From contig CAYQOG010000001.1 in NCBI GenBank assembly GCA_964419095.1, positions 1-64,000 of the forward strand: a DNA stretch of 64,000 nucleotides, in the 5' to 3' direction. The notes under the pieces were generated by a model that was not told the DNA's origin, searched no databases, and saw only the letters and a program-made list of their open reading frames with translations. Source of the DNA: JAKAVK01 sp964419095. GTDB taxonomy: Archaea > Micrarchaeota > Micrarchaeia > Micrarchaeales > CABMGC01. Of this stretch, positions 24,940 through 33,986 are shown piece by piece. The stretch's first letter is position 1. Each line of letters opens with the position of its first letter. The position numbers and the translations under genes were made by a program.

Positions 24940-27702
24940 TGAAGCGCCCTTCCAGAACCTTTTCGTCCGCGCGAATGTCTTCTGCGCCTCAATCAAGTCG
25001 GCGAAAAACCTTGGAAAGTCGCTTCTCATGTATTTCAACACCCTTACGGCTGTGGAAAGGCCAACACCATAAGTCTCAAGGGCTATAACGGCCCTGTTTC
25101 CATATGCGCTTACCAGCCCAGCCTCCTTTATTGCGTTTTCATAAGCGGCCATGTCCTGTTTTCCCAACCTCTTCCCCCCGATTCTCCTCAGCACTGCCTC
25201 TTCATAACCTTCATTATAGGCGCAAAGCATTGGGCTCTTGCACGAGTGGCAGAAGTATTTGACGTCTTTATTCAGATTGACTTCCTCCTCAGATATGAAA
25301 CCGCAAAAAGTGCAAAGGAGCTTCACCGTTCTGCCCTGCAGTGAAGACTTGAATGTAGCTATGTCGCGTTCGTTAGGCAGGTTAGGCATCAGGAGCTCCT
25401 TGTAGTGGTATGCGGATCTGAGAATCTCATTCGAGAGCGGAGAGCCCGGAGATCTTACAAGCTCCACAGAAATCCTCCCCTGCCTAAAGTCCCTGATGAA
25501 TGACAAAACGTCATCCGCATCGAAATAATTTTTGTTGAGGTCCCGCAATGCCTCGTCAAAAACCACGGAATTTCTGTAAAAGTCCATGAGCCGCGTTGCA
25601 GCGGCCTTCGTAAGCGCGACTTTCTTCTCCACCACGCCGAAAAGCTTGGCGACCTGGACGAACTTGTACCTGAAAAGATCAGACCCAGAGGCGATCACCG
25701 ACACCCTGTCATGGGATATGCCCTCTTTGAGCAAGGAAAAGACGAGGTGCATGTCGGGTTTCCTTCCCAGGTCTCCAAATTCTATGACAATGGCATAGGG
25801 AGTTGCACGCAATGTGCAGCCTGGGTGCCTCTGCAAGAGTATGGAACCAATCACACGCGAGAGGAATTCGTTTGCGAGTCTCCCCAGACCCACATATACG
25901 ACAGCATAGCTCTCAAGCTCCTCTATGAATACCTTCTGGCTTGTCGGTGTGAAGTGCTTCCTCTGCCTTGATATGAAATCCAGAGATGATTTAAGCACCT
26001 CGTCATCCATACTCGATGCACCGCTCGCAAGACCTTTCTCAAAAACCGAGTATACTCCTGCGGCTACCTGGTGCGATACAGGTATGTCCTCGCCTTCCCA
26101 GTCGGGCACCGCAGCTTCTATGTCGGAGCTCGGCTCGACAAGTATTACGCCTTCCTCAAGGCTTACAACGCGCCAGGGAATGCCCTTGCTTATGAAAGAG
26201 GCGCCTTCATCGAGATAATTGTAGACAAAATGCTCGTCAAGCGATGATATTATCTTATTGCTTATGACATCCTTCACCGCAAATCTCACATTATCAGGTA
26301 TCACGCTTATGTTGCTGAAGAAGTAATCCATGCCCCGTCTTCCTATGCTTGCAAAGCCCTCGGAATAGCGTATCAGGTTCAGCTCGCTTGCAAATTTAAT
26401 GAGCCTGTCAAAGGTCCCTCTCTCCATGGCGCTGTACGGCGCGGCTGCTGATATCGTCTCATAGATCTTCGATGCCTCTATCCTCTTGTGCTCAAGAGTC
26501 ATCGCGCATATCTGGTTTACCGCAACGTCAAGGGCATTCCTCTCTATCGAATGCACCTCCAGCTTTGCATCAAGGACATTGCCGATTATCACTGAAGACT
26601 CAAGCGCATCCATCACCTCTGCGACAAGGATTTTTCCCTTTGCCGCCTTTTTTTCAGTATGCCCGGCCCTGCCGACTCTCTGGATCAGCCTCACCGCCTG
26701 CTTCGGCGAGCCGTACTGCACAACAAGGTCAACCCTGCCCACGTCTATGCCTAATTCAAGCGAACTAGTGGCGACTATCCCTTTTATCTTGGCCTCCTTG
26801 AAGGCGTTCTCGACCTTGACACGCTCGTCCTTGTCCAATGAGCTGTGGTGCACTGCAACGCCTCCGAAATCACGCTCCTTGTTAAGATAGAGCAACTTGC
26901 TCCCAAGAGACTCGGCAACCTGCCTTGTATTTGTAAAGACAATCGTCGCTGCAGAGCTCCTGATCAACGCCGCGACTCTCTCTATGCGTGCAGTAGACTG
27001 CTTGTCCAATCCAAAGGTCTCGGAGAACGTTGCGCTGCCTGCATCAGGCACCTTTGGCATCTCTATCCCTATCTCAAACTGCTTTGCAAGAGGAGATTTC
27101 ACAACGGTGTGCTCCCTGTTTCCGAAGAGGAAGAGGGAAACCTCCTTCGACTCGCCTATGGTCGCGCTTATCCCTATTCTCTGGAACTCTCCTGAAATGT
27201 TCCTCAGCCTCTCCAGCGCTATCGAGAGCTGCGCCCCTCTTTTTGTGTAGTAAAGTTCATGGACTTCGTCCACGAGTACGCATCCGACATTCTTCAAAGC
27301 CGATTTAAGCCTTCCGGAAAGAAATATGTTCTGCATGCTTTCAGGAGTCGTTATCAGCAAGGCCGGGGGGCTCTCCACCTGCTTCTTCCTTTCTTTCTGC
27401 GATGTGTCGCCGTGCCTTACCGAGACCGTTATCCCTGCTTCTTTGCATATGCCCTCGATTCTTTTTATGAGGTCCCTGTTGAGCGCGCGAAGCGGTGTGA
27501 TATAGACTGCCTGTATCCCTTTTTCGCCACCGCTCTTGTAGATCTTGTTGAGCACGGGGATGAGAGCAGCTTCGGTCTTCCCGCTCCCTGTAGGCGCTGT
27601 TATCAGGCAGTTCTTTCCCGAAGAAACGGCGCTTAGGGAGAGTTGCTGTATCTCCGTGAAAGTACCGAATGACCTTAGGAATATCTCATATGGACTGGGC
27701 AT
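24925..27702 (-). CDS. Lhr-type DEAD/DEAH-box helicase with zinc ribbon
   Basis: A 925-residue superfamily 2 helicase of the Lhr (large helicase-related) group, thought to remodel RNA-DNA or forked DNA during repair. Motifs in order: Q-type FTEIQQLSL, Walker A APTGSGKTEAA, TPLRALNRD, DEVH, SATIG, and helicase C motifs ATSSLELGIDVGRVDLVVQYG and QRVGRAGH. The winged-helix and Lhr-core domains follow. Near residues 800-830 a zinc ribbon is visible (C-T-F-C ... C-H-S-C), then a helix-hairpin tail. It is convergent with the small gene behind gyrA. Confidence 0.9.
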   Translation of the reverse strand: MPSPYEIFLRSFGTFTEIQQLSLSAVSSGKNCLITAPTGSGKTEAALIPVLNKIYKSGGEKGIQAVYITPLRALNRDLIKRIEGICKEAGITVSVRHGDTSQKERKKQVESPPALLITTPESMQNIFLSGRLKSALKNVGCVLVDEVHELYYTKRGAQLSIALERLRNISGEFQRIGISATIGESKEVSLFLFGNREHTVVKSPLAKQFEIGIEMPKVPDAGSATFSETFGLDKQSTARIERVAALIRSSAATIVFTNTRQVAESLGSKLLYLNKERDFGGVAVHHSSLDKDERVKVENAFKEAKIKGIVATSSLELGIDVGRVDLVVQYGSPKQAVRLIQRVGRAGHTEKKAAKGKILVAEVMDALESSVIIGNVLDAKLEVHSIERNALDVAVNQICAMTLEHKRIEASKIYETISAAAPYSAMERGTFDRLIKFASELNLIRYSEGFASIGRRGMDYFFSNISVIPDNVRFAVKDVISNKIISSLDEHFVYNYLDEGASFISKGIPWRVVSLEEGVILVEPSSDIEAAVPDWEGEDIPVSHQVAAGVYSVFEKGLASGASSMDDEVLKSSLDFISRQRKHFTPTSQKVFIEELESYAVVYVGLGRLANEFLSRVIGSILLQRHPGCTLRATPYAIVIEFGDLGRKPDMHLVFSLLKEGISHDRVSVIASGSDLFRYKFVQVAKLFGVVEKKVALTKAAATRLMDFYRNSVVFDEALRDLNKNYFDADDVLSFIRDFRQGRISVELVRSPGSPLSNEILRSAYHYKELLMPNLPNERDIATFKSSLQGRTVKLLCTFCGFISEEEVNLNKDVKYFCHSCKSPMLCAYNEGYEEAVLRRIGGKRLGKQDMAAYENAIKEAGLVSAYGNRAVIALETYGVGLSTAVRVLKYMRSDFPRFFADLIEAQKTFARTKRFWKGASSRLN

Positions 27703-27729
27703 CCTCTCACCCTTAAAGATAAGCCGGAA

Positions 27730-29349
27730 CTATCCTAAAACATATACTGTTCCCGTGGCATTGTGTATGGTGTTGCCGTTAGTGTAGTTCATCCTCAAAC
27801 CAAAGACATAGCCGTAAGGGAGGCTCTGGGCAAGCTGCCCTTCGTTGTAGCATTGCGTAGTGATGTTCACTATCCCGAGTCCCGGCAGGGTCTTGTTGAG
27901 CAGCGTGTATTTAGGGACGCCGTTCAGCACGCATCCGATAGAGCCCAACCTTACTGAAGTAATGTTCGCGTTGAGCAGCCTGAAAGAGAGGGTGCCGTTA
28001 TTGTAGCTCGCATTCTGGCATCCGAAGCCGGTTATTCCGCAGGAAGGCTTGACCCCGTTCACGAATTGGACGGACTGCCCTGAAAGGTTCGAGACCTTTA
28101 GAATGTCTATGCTTAGCGGCACCTGCTGCAATGCCTTCGAGGTGTTCACAACTGCCAGAGCGGTAGCATTGAGCCCTCCAATCGCCGCCGTTGTCCTTAT
28201 CAGCGAGGTAGGCCCTACGATCTGGTTTGTCGAGAAGATATAGCTGCTGCAGTAGCTTATGCCGTTCGCCGTATCTATGATCCCGTAGCAGGAGCCGCTC
28301 TCCGCGCTGTTTGTAGCGACTCCGGAATAGACGAGCGACTGGTTACCTATCAATACCGTGTAACCAGTGCTGAGGCTGTTCCCTTCAACAAACGAGTCGT
28401 TGGCTATTATCACGCCTATGCTGAGCGCAGGAACGTTGACCTTGGGTATTGTCTGAGGCGCAAATTCCGAATAGTTGTTCTGTATGTACCCAAGGCAGGC
28501 TGTGTTTCCCTGAGCAGTAACGGTCTTGATCCATCCGTTCGAGTACCAGCTGCACAACGATTCGTTGTCCTTTAGATGCACCAGAGTTACCTGGCTTCCT
28601 CCCACGGTAGAGTTCTGCGTCGTGAGGTTCCTTCCCTGAGCTCCAACTGCCATTATGTCAGGGAGAACGTATCCGCGCAGCCATATCGAGTAAACCACAT
28701 TCCCGTTTGCATATTTGGCATGGGCAACGCTCATGTTTTCCACGTATCCGCCAACCACATCGATAAGCGGGGTAAGGAAGTCATTAAGGCCCGGCATTCC
28801 GGTTATGTTGAACTGCGTTATGTTGTATCCCGCGCTGAGGTATGAATAATAAAGGAATCCTACTGTATTCAGGTTCACGTTTCCATGGGAAACCGCACTG
28901 CCTGGAGGAAGGAGCGAGTACGCCTGCGGTTTCTGCGGATTATTTATCGTTAGCTCCAGCGAGGCAGCTGCATTATTCCTATCCCCTATGTTATAGCGTT
29001 TTGCCGGATCCACTATGATGCTGATATTATATCGGCCGCCTTGCGTCGGTGTGTAGTTTATGGGTATTGTTGCAGTCTTGTCAGGAGGAACAGTGACCCC
29101 GTAGACGTTTATCACATTTCCGTTTATCAGCTCCTCAACGCCTATGTCGCTTATCATGCCGCTTCCAGTATTGTTTATGTAGGCGTCAAGCACTAATCTC
29201 TGATAAGGATAAACATTCTGATAGGAACTCGAATTATGCGCGAAAGCCGTGACCACGCTGATCTGGCCTTCCGAATAGAAGCGTATGTAGAGGGCAACTG
29301 CCAACACCACGAGAAACATGCCTATCCATATGAAAACTTCTCTTTTCAT
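27730..29349 (-). CDS. Exported, N-terminally anchored protein with CARDB-like domain
   Basis: A 539-residue protein with one N-terminal membrane segment (about 7-25) and no further hydrophobic span, so it is exposed outside. Residues 45-140 read like a CARDB/Ig-like adhesion module (LVLDAYINNTGSG, VPPDKTATIPINYTP, RYNISIIVDP). The rest is beta-rich with many Asn-Xaa-Ser/Thr sequons and three or four cysteine pairs. It starts 4 bases after a winged-helix regulator and is probably under its control. No catalytic motif is recognisable. Confidence 0.75.
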   Translation of the reverse strand: MKREVFIWIGMFLVVLAVALYIRFYSEGQISVVTAFAHNSSSYQNVYPYQRLVLDAYINNTGSGMISDIGVEELINGNVINVYGVTVPPDKTATIPINYTPTQGGRYNISIIVDPAKRYNIGDRNNAAASLELTINNPQKPQAYSLLPPGSAVSHGNVNLNTVGFLYYSYLSAGYNITQFNITGMPGLNDFLTPLIDVVGGYVENMSVAHAKYANGNVVYSIWLRGYVLPDIMAVGAQGRNLTTQNSTVGGSQVTLVHLKDNESLCSWYSNGWIKTVTAQGNTACLGYIQNNYSEFAPQTIPKVNVPALSIGVIIANDSFVEGNSLSTGYTVLIGNQSLVYSGVATNSAESGSCYGIIDTANGISYCSSYIFSTNQIVGPTSLIRTTAAIGGLNATALAVVNTSKALQQVPLSIDILKVSNLSGQSVQFVNGVKPSCGITGFGCQNASYNNGTLSFRLLNANITSVRLGSIGCVLNGVPKYTLLNKTLPGLGIVNITTQCYNEGQLAQSLPYGYVFGLRMNYTNGNTIHNATGTVYVLG

Positions 29350-29353
29350 AAAA

Positions 29354-29818
29354 TCATCTCGCCCCTTCCTTTATCTTCTTTATCACATCCCCTATCTTCT
29401 TCGATATGTCCCTGTAATCCGATTCGAAGAGGCTGGCAGACCAGTTCGCAGCATCGAACCTGTCTCCCATGCCTGGCTTCCTGAAATAGAATTTTCCCTG
29501 CTCATTCTCAACAAGGCCCATCTTCTTCATGCGGAGCAGGTGGTACCTGAGTGTTTTCTCGTTTATCACTTCCCAGTTCGTGTTTATGTAGTCTATCATC
29601 GACCTTACATCCGGGTCGCTATTCTTTATGAACTGGAAGTGGACCAGCGCATCCAGCACGGCAAGCGAGCTGAGTCGCGACTCGCCAGGGTTGATGACCC
29701 CCAAGGAGAGCGCAAGCCATCTTATAGAAGAGCGGCGCGTCTCAAGGACCTCTCCGGTAAGCCTCATGTTCCTGAGGGTTATCTCCTTCTCTATGAGTTC
29801 GGACTCGTTGAGCTCCAT
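29354..29818 (-). CDS. Winged-helix transcriptional regulator
   Basis: A 154-residue protein with a winged helix at about 75-125 (DYINTNWEVINEKTLRYHLL, MKKMGLVENEQGKFYFRKP). The N-terminal half is helical and the tail is a Lys-rich helix. It resembles ArsR/PadR-like archaeal regulators in general form, but I cannot name a family. It starts at an ATG with AGGTG upstream and shares a 96-base divergent promoter region with prefoldin beta. The exported protein follows after 4 bases, so it is a candidate local regulator of that gene. Confidence 0.65.
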   Translation of the reverse strand: MELNESELIEKEITLRNMRLTGEVLETRRSSIRWLALSLGVINPGESRLSSLAVLDALVHFQFIKNSDPDVRSMIDYINTNWEVINEKTLRYHLLRMKKMGLVENEQGKFYFRKPGMGDRFDAANWSASLFESDYRDISKKIGDVIKKIKEGAR

Positions 29819-29914
29819 CAGTGCACCTAAATGAATAGCTAGTTCTTAGTAACAAAAGTATATATTAGACAACTGTTATTATACTATCAACAACAACGAA
29901 TAAAAGCTGATATT

Positions 29915-30289
29915 ATGGCAACGACGAATCCTCCTTCACCGAGTGAACAGGACATAGAGAAGATGGTAAGGGACTACCAGATGCTGCAGGAGCAGCTTAG
30001 GAACTCCGCCATGCAGCTTGACCAGCTTCAGGGCGCAAAGGCAGACCTTGATCGCGCGAAGGAGGAAATAGAGAAGGCCGCCGGCAAGGTCTACATCACT
30101 GTAGGAGGGGTAATCGTCGAGACCACGAAGGAGAAGGCCCTATCTGACATAAAGGAAAGGTCAGAGCTGACTGAAGTTAGGCTGCAGTCTGCGAACAAGC
30201 AGTACACGGAGCTCAAGAACAGGGAGAAGCAGCTCGGAGAGAAGCTCACGAGCATGTATCAACAGGGCAGGCAAGCCGGACCATCCTAA
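29915..30289 (+). CDS. pfdB: Prefoldin subunit beta
   Basis: A 124-residue prefoldin beta, which with alpha forms the hexameric jellyfish chaperone that passes unfolded proteins to the thermosome. Two long coiled-coil helices (about 12-55 and 85-118) flank the beta hairpin VYITVGGVIVETTKEKAL. The hairpin V-G-G-V-I-V-E-T fits the beta subunit better than alpha. The N-terminus and C-terminus are short and unstructured. RNase P genes follow on the same strand after 28 bases. Confidence 0.85.
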   Translation: MATTNPPSPSEQDIEKMVRDYQMLQEQLRNSAMQLDQLQGAKADLDRAKEEIEKAAGKVYITVGGVIVETTKEKALSDIKERSELTEVRLQSANKQYTELKNREKQLGEKLTSMYQQGRQAGPS

Positions 30290-30317
30290 ACAAATTCTAT
30301 TAACCGCGGAGACAGAG

Positions 30318-30833
30318 ATGAAATACTTCGACATTGCCGATATGAAGGAAGGAGCGGATCCCGGGCTCGTAAAAAGACTCGGACTCGCCAGGGTATTCTC
30401 AATCGGCAAAGAGATCGCGGTGACTGCAAGGCACACGCAGAATCTCAAGAATCAGATCGTCTGCTCAAGGGACACCGGCACGCTGATGAAGGCGATAAAG
30501 GACCAGGACGTGATAGGAATCTCTTTTGAGGACAACGAGATAGTGGGCAAGGCAATAGCGGCGGCAAAAGACGCAGGGAAGCCCGTAATGGTAAACATCT
30601 CATGCATATTCGCGATGCAGACGCACGAAAGGTATAGGAACATAGGCAGGATACGGGGGCTGATCAAGGCCGCGGCAGCTGCAAAAGCAGAGCTGATCAT
30701 CTATTCGGGAGCCCGCAATCCAAATTACCTGCTTTCCATAAGCCAAATCACTGAAGTGGCAAAGTTTCTGGGCCAGTCCGAGGCAAAGTCAAAGGAATCA
30801 ATGGCAAAGATCGGTGAATATATTGATAGCTAG
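30318..30833 (+). CDS. rnp3: RNase P protein component 3 (Rpp30)
   Basis: A 171-residue PHP-fold protein of archaeal RNase P, which trims 5' leaders from pre-tRNA. It shows VIGISFEDNEIVGKAIAAAKDAG and a middle segment MVNISCIFAMQTHERYRNIGRIRGLI, as in Rpp30 proteins; the family usually exceeds 200 residues, so this is a short member. It overlaps rnp2 by 20 bases, the usual archaeal pairing: Rpp30 and Pop5 bind each other. Confidence 0.85.
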   Translation: MKYFDIADMKEGADPGLVKRLGLARVFSIGKEIAVTARHTQNLKNQIVCSRDTGTLMKAIKDQDVIGISFEDNEIVGKAIAAAKDAGKPVMVNISCIFAMQTHERYRNIGRIRGLIKAAAAAKAELIIYSGARNPNYLLSISQITEVAKFLGQSEAKSKESMAKIGEYIDS

Positions 30834-31146
30834 AAGAAAGTCGAGATACCTTCTCGTCGAATCCTCAAGGCAGCTCAACCTCGAATCGAAAGAGGAGCAG
30901 AGAAGCCTCGCAGAGGGCATAGCAAAAGTCATAGGAGAATCCGGATACATGAACGCAAGCCCAAAGGTAATGAGGCAAGTCGGCCCAAAAGTTTTCATAA
31001 TCAGGACAAGCAGGGGAGAAGAGCCGTCAGTGATACTGGCACTCTCCTTCATAAAACAGATGAACAATGCCGAAATAGGATTCTACACGATAAGGAATTC
31101 GGGAAGCATAAGCAAGCTTGAAGAAGTGGCAGGCAGGCTCTATTAA
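30814..31146 (+). CDS. rnp2: RNase P protein component 2 (Pop5)
   Basis: A 110-residue Pop5 homologue, the catalytic-domain partner of Rpp30 in RNase P. It begins RRKSRYLLVESS, carries an RNA-recognition-like alpha-beta fold, and ends GFYTIRNSGSISKLEEVAGRLY. The start is GTG at 30814 (or TTG at 30823), both inside rnp3, so translation is probably coupled. It ends 4 bases into a convergent small gene. Confidence 0.85.
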   Translation: MNILIARRKSRYLLVESSRQLNLESKEEQRSLAEGIAKVIGESGYMNASPKVMRQVGPKVFIIRTSRGEEPSVILALSFIKQMNNAEIGFYTIRNSGSISKLEEVAGRLY

Positions 31147-31475
31147 CCTCTCCTTCTCACCGCCCGTTCCCGATCCGCTGATTTTCTCACCGCAGCCTTG
31201 AAGTCATCTAACTTTGCGCCCAGAAGCTCCCGCGCTATCACAACACCCTTCTTCGTGTGGCCGTATAATGAATCAGGATAATCAGCCATATTGCGCAAGC
31301 TGCGTGTTCCACCGTGGCGGAGCTGATATCTAAGTTCAGAAGTTGCGTTGAAAACTTTCAACCCCTGCGAGATCCTGCGCACACTCCATATCGCAGCGTC
31401 AACTATTTCCTGGGGCGTAAGCCTCCCAGTGGCAGAGGAATCCCTACCACAAGCGACGCGCCTTGGCCTTTCCAT
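31143..31475 (-). CDS. Hypothetical 110-residue protein
   Basis: I do not recognise it. It is basic (arginine-rich at both ends) with a central helical part TPQEIVDAAIWSVRRISQGL and HTKKGVVIARELLGAKLDDF. It is likely real: a TATA box at 31498-31506 is centred 27 bases before the ATG, fitting a leaderless start. It overlaps the rnp2 stop by 4 bases on the opposite strand. Confidence 0.55.
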   Translation of the reverse strand: MERPRRVACGRDSSATGRLTPQEIVDAAIWSVRRISQGLKVFNATSELRYQLRHGGTRSLRNMADYPDSLYGHTKKGVVIARELLGAKLDDFKAAVRKSADRERAVRRRG

Positions 31476-31497
31476 AGGAAAATCATATCAGCCTAAA

Positions 31498-31506
31498 CTA
31501 TATAAG
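31498..31506 (-). promoter_or_regulatory. TATA box for the small gene at 31475
   Basis: CTTATATAG on the minus strand is centred 27 bases before the ATG at 31475. The facing SSB promoter (TAATATATC near 31565-31577) shares the intergenic region. Confidence 0.5.
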
Positions 31507-31612
31507 TTTTCTCCTTCCGACGACATATCTGCTTTTAAGGAATACCGGCACAGTCACCGACGGTTTAATATATCTATATCTAATAATATTCTCTACTACT
31601 TAAGGTGAATGT

Positions 31613-31960
31613 GTGAAGATAAGTGAATTGAAAGCAGGCGCGAGCAGCGTCGAAATAGAAGCGACAGTAGTCGAAAAATCAGAGCCCAGAGAGGTAGTCA
31701 CGAAGTACGGAAAGAGGCTCAACGTGGCAAAGGCAACGCTAAAGGACGACAGTGGAAGCATCTCAATCTCCCTCTGGGAGAAGGATATCGACTCGATAAG
31801 CCTTGGAGACAAGATAAAGATAACAAACGGCTATGTGAGCGAGTACAAGGGAACGCCGCAGCTATCGACAGGGAAGTACGGAAAGATAGAGGTTCTCGAG
31901 AAGGGCTCAGGAGAGGTATCTGACGCAGAAGCCCCAACCAGCGACGATTTCAACGAGTAA
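31613..31960 (+). CDS. ssb: Single-stranded DNA-binding protein, one OB fold
   Basis: A 115-residue protein with one OB fold (VEIEATVVEKSEPREVVT, ATLKDDSGSISISLWEKD, DKIKITNGYVSEYKGTPQLS), close in pattern to the single-OB SSB of Crenarchaeota and the SOSS-B type. The tail is acidic (SDAEAPTSDDFNE), as in bacterial and crenarchaeal SSB, where it recruits partners. The start is GTG with GGTGA 6 bases before it. It is convergent with the beta-CASP nuclease gene, whose stop abuts it. Confidence 0.88.
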   Translation: MKISELKAGASSVEIEATVVEKSEPREVVTKYGKRLNVAKATLKDDSGSISISLWEKDIDSISLGDKIKITNGYVSEYKGTPQLSTGKYGKIEVLEKGSGEVSDAEAPTSDDFNE

Positions 31961-33208
31961 TCAGAAGTCCAGCTGCAGTCTATCTCCTATGCGCGGAGCA
32001 TGTGCATCAAAACCCTCCAGCTTCAGCTCCTCAGCCATCGTCCTGGAGTTCTCATGATCGCCATGGACGCAGATGACAGTCTCAGGTCCTGCCTTTCGTA
32101 TGTATTCGAACAGGTCGCTCCTTCCTGCATGGGCCGAGAAATCGTAAAATGCGAAAGGCGTTTTTATCCTTACGCTCCTGTTGTCTATCTCAAGAGGCTT
32201 GCCCTCCATCAGATTCCTTCCGTTTGTGCGTTCGACCTGATAACCTGTAAGAAAGATCTTTGAATTTTTGTTCAGTCTCGTTATATAATTGAGCACCGGC
32301 CCTCCTGTAAGCATTCCTGCAGTAGTGAGAATGATGCTTCCGCCGGTGAGCGCCCTCTGCCTTGAGCGTGGGTTATCAACCCAACCGACATTGCGTATCG
32401 CCTTTGCCAGCGTATCAGGGTTGTCGATGAACGCATGGTAATTCATGACTATCTCGGTGGCCGCCTTCGCCATGCCGTCTATGAATGCCTTGCCGGCTAG
32501 CCCTTCCTCCTGGAGCATTGCAAGCATCTCCTGCGCCCTTCCGACTGCGAAGACCGGAAGTAGAGCTATGCCATCAGCATCTAGAACAGCCTTTACATCG
32601 TCGATGAACTGCTTTCTCAGCACGTCCCTATCCGGGTGGTCCTTTGTGGCGTAGGTGGACTCTGTAATCAGGATATCGCACTTCACCGTATCCGCACCGC
32701 GATGCAGCACCTGCGGCGTAGGCTTGAAGTCTCCCGTGTACATCAGCTTCTTGCCGTTCCTGCCTTCTATGACCGACAACGCGCTTCCTGTTATGTGCCC
32801 CGCATTGCGCAGGGTTATCGAATATTCGCCAACCTCCGCGGTGTCTCCGTATTTGTACGGGACGTAGCTGTTGAGGAACGACTTGAGCTCCCGCTTGAAG
32901 AATTTCTGGGGTCCTTTCTGCAGCCTGTTTATCTTTATAGAATCCTCTATAAGAAGCTCCGAAAGGTCTCTAGTGGGGGCGGTGCCTATCGCGACAGGAA
33001 AAGAGGCATCGTAAAGTGCAGGGGAATAGCCGCTGTGGTCAAGGTGCGCATGGCTCAGGACGAACGCGTCGACTCTCCCTGGCTCCGCAGGGTACTCCGT
33101 CTTATGGTCGAGCTTTATACCGTAGTCAAGGAGAATGTTCTTGCTCCCCTCAATGAGGAAGCCCGAGCGGCCTACCTCTCCCGCTCCGCCAAGAAATCTG
33201 ATATTCAA
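31961..33208 (-). CDS. Beta-CASP metallo-beta-lactamase ribonuclease
   Basis: A 415-residue MBL-fold nuclease of the CPSF73/beta-CASP group. The zinc motif is SHAHLDHSGY; later metal ligands occur in NAGHITGSAL, YTGDFKP, ITESTYA, and the C-terminal DFSAHAGRSDL and VCVHGDH. It lacks an N-terminal KH region, so it is closer to aCPSF2 than to aCPSF1. These enzymes process or degrade RNA; endo- versus exonuclease mode is not visible. It is divergent from the winged-helix gene at 33279. Confidence 0.9.
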   Translation of the reverse strand: MNIRFLGGAGEVGRSGFLIEGSKNILLDYGIKLDHKTEYPAEPGRVDAFVLSHAHLDHSGYSPALYDASFPVAIGTAPTRDLSELLIEDSIKINRLQKGPQKFFKRELKSFLNSYVPYKYGDTAEVGEYSITLRNAGHITGSALSVIEGRNGKKLMYTGDFKPTPQVLHRGADTVKCDILITESTYATKDHPDRDVLRKQFIDDVKAVLDADGIALLPVFAVGRAQEMLAMLQEEGLAGKAFIDGMAKAATEIVMNYHAFIDNPDTLAKAIRNVGWVDNPRSRQRALTGGSIILTTAGMLTGGPVLNYITRLNKNSKIFLTGYQVERTNGRNLMEGKPLEIDNRSVRIKTPFAFYDFSAHAGRSDLFEYIRKAGPETVICVHGDHENSRTMAEELKLEGFDAHAPRIGDRLQLDF

Positions 33209-33278
33209 TAAATCACAATGCCCACAGTAAGATATGCAAGTCTTTTTAACTATTGTCAGGTAAAGCTATTTAGATTTG

Positions 33279-33986
33279 ATGGCTGAAGAGATCAACTTCC
33301 TCGAGCTCGCGTGCCTTCTCAAAGTTACGCAGAACACGGTCCTTGAGCGCTTCGGCAGCGCCATAAACGCAAGCATATTCGACGCATCCAACATCGCAGG
33401 CTCTCTGAAGCAGCACGGCCTGATAGACTTCACCGCTTATTATCCTGGCCCGAATGAAATAATGGTTACCGAGGAAGGCAAGAAGCTGATAGCGGAGGCA
33501 GAGGCGAAGAGCGCAGAGCCGTACGACAAGCTCGACGAGGCCGTGCTCGAGCATCTCTCCGGAGGAAAGCGCATTCCCGCAGAGCTGCAGAATACGCTCA
33601 ACCTGAGGCCGCGCGACCTTGCACTCAGGCTATACAAGCTCAACAAGCAGGGATTTCTGATCTACGAGCTCAAGAGCGGGAGAGTGGATCTTATGCTTAC
33701 CGAATCCGGGTTCCTCAAGGTCGGAGGAACGCATCCTGTACAGAAGCCAAGGACCACGACACCGGAGGCCGGGCAGCCCGAGCAGGCACCGCGGCAGCAG
33801 ACCGCCGCGCAGCAGGAAACAAGGCAAATGGCAGAGGGGCAGCCGGCCAGCCCTACAGGGCCCGCTGCAGAACCGCAGCTCCATGGAAAGCCTTTCATGA
33901 AATCCGCAGGAAGGCCGTTAATTGCGGCAATAGTCGTAATAATAATCATAGTGCTTATCCTGCATTTCTATCTGCACGCGATATGA
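33279..33986 (+). CDS. Two winged-helix domains with C-terminal membrane anchor
   Basis: A 235-residue protein. Two winged-helix-like domains (about 5-70: NFLELACLLKVTQNTVLERF, GLIDFTAYYPGPNEIMVTEEG; about 80-150: LDEAVLEHLSGGKRIPAELQ, GFLIYELKSGRVDLMLTESG) precede a Pro/Gln-rich linker (155-205) and a C-terminal membrane segment PLIAAIVVIIIIVLILHFYL. The DNA-binding part faces the cytoplasm. The ATG at 33279 is chosen over a TTG at 33276. It overlaps the acetyl-CoA synthetase beta gene by 4 bases (ATGA), so it is probably translated together with it. Confidence 0.75.
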   Translation: MAEEINFLELACLLKVTQNTVLERFGSAINASIFDASNIAGSLKQHGLIDFTAYYPGPNEIMVTEEGKKLIAEAEAKSAEPYDKLDEAVLEHLSGGKRIPAELQNTLNLRPRDLALRLYKLNKQGFLIYELKSGRVDLMLTESGFLKVGGTHPVQKPRTTTPEAGQPEQAPRQQTAAQQETRQMAEGQPASPTGPAAEPQLHGKPFMKSAGRPLIAAIVVIIIIVLILHFYLHAI

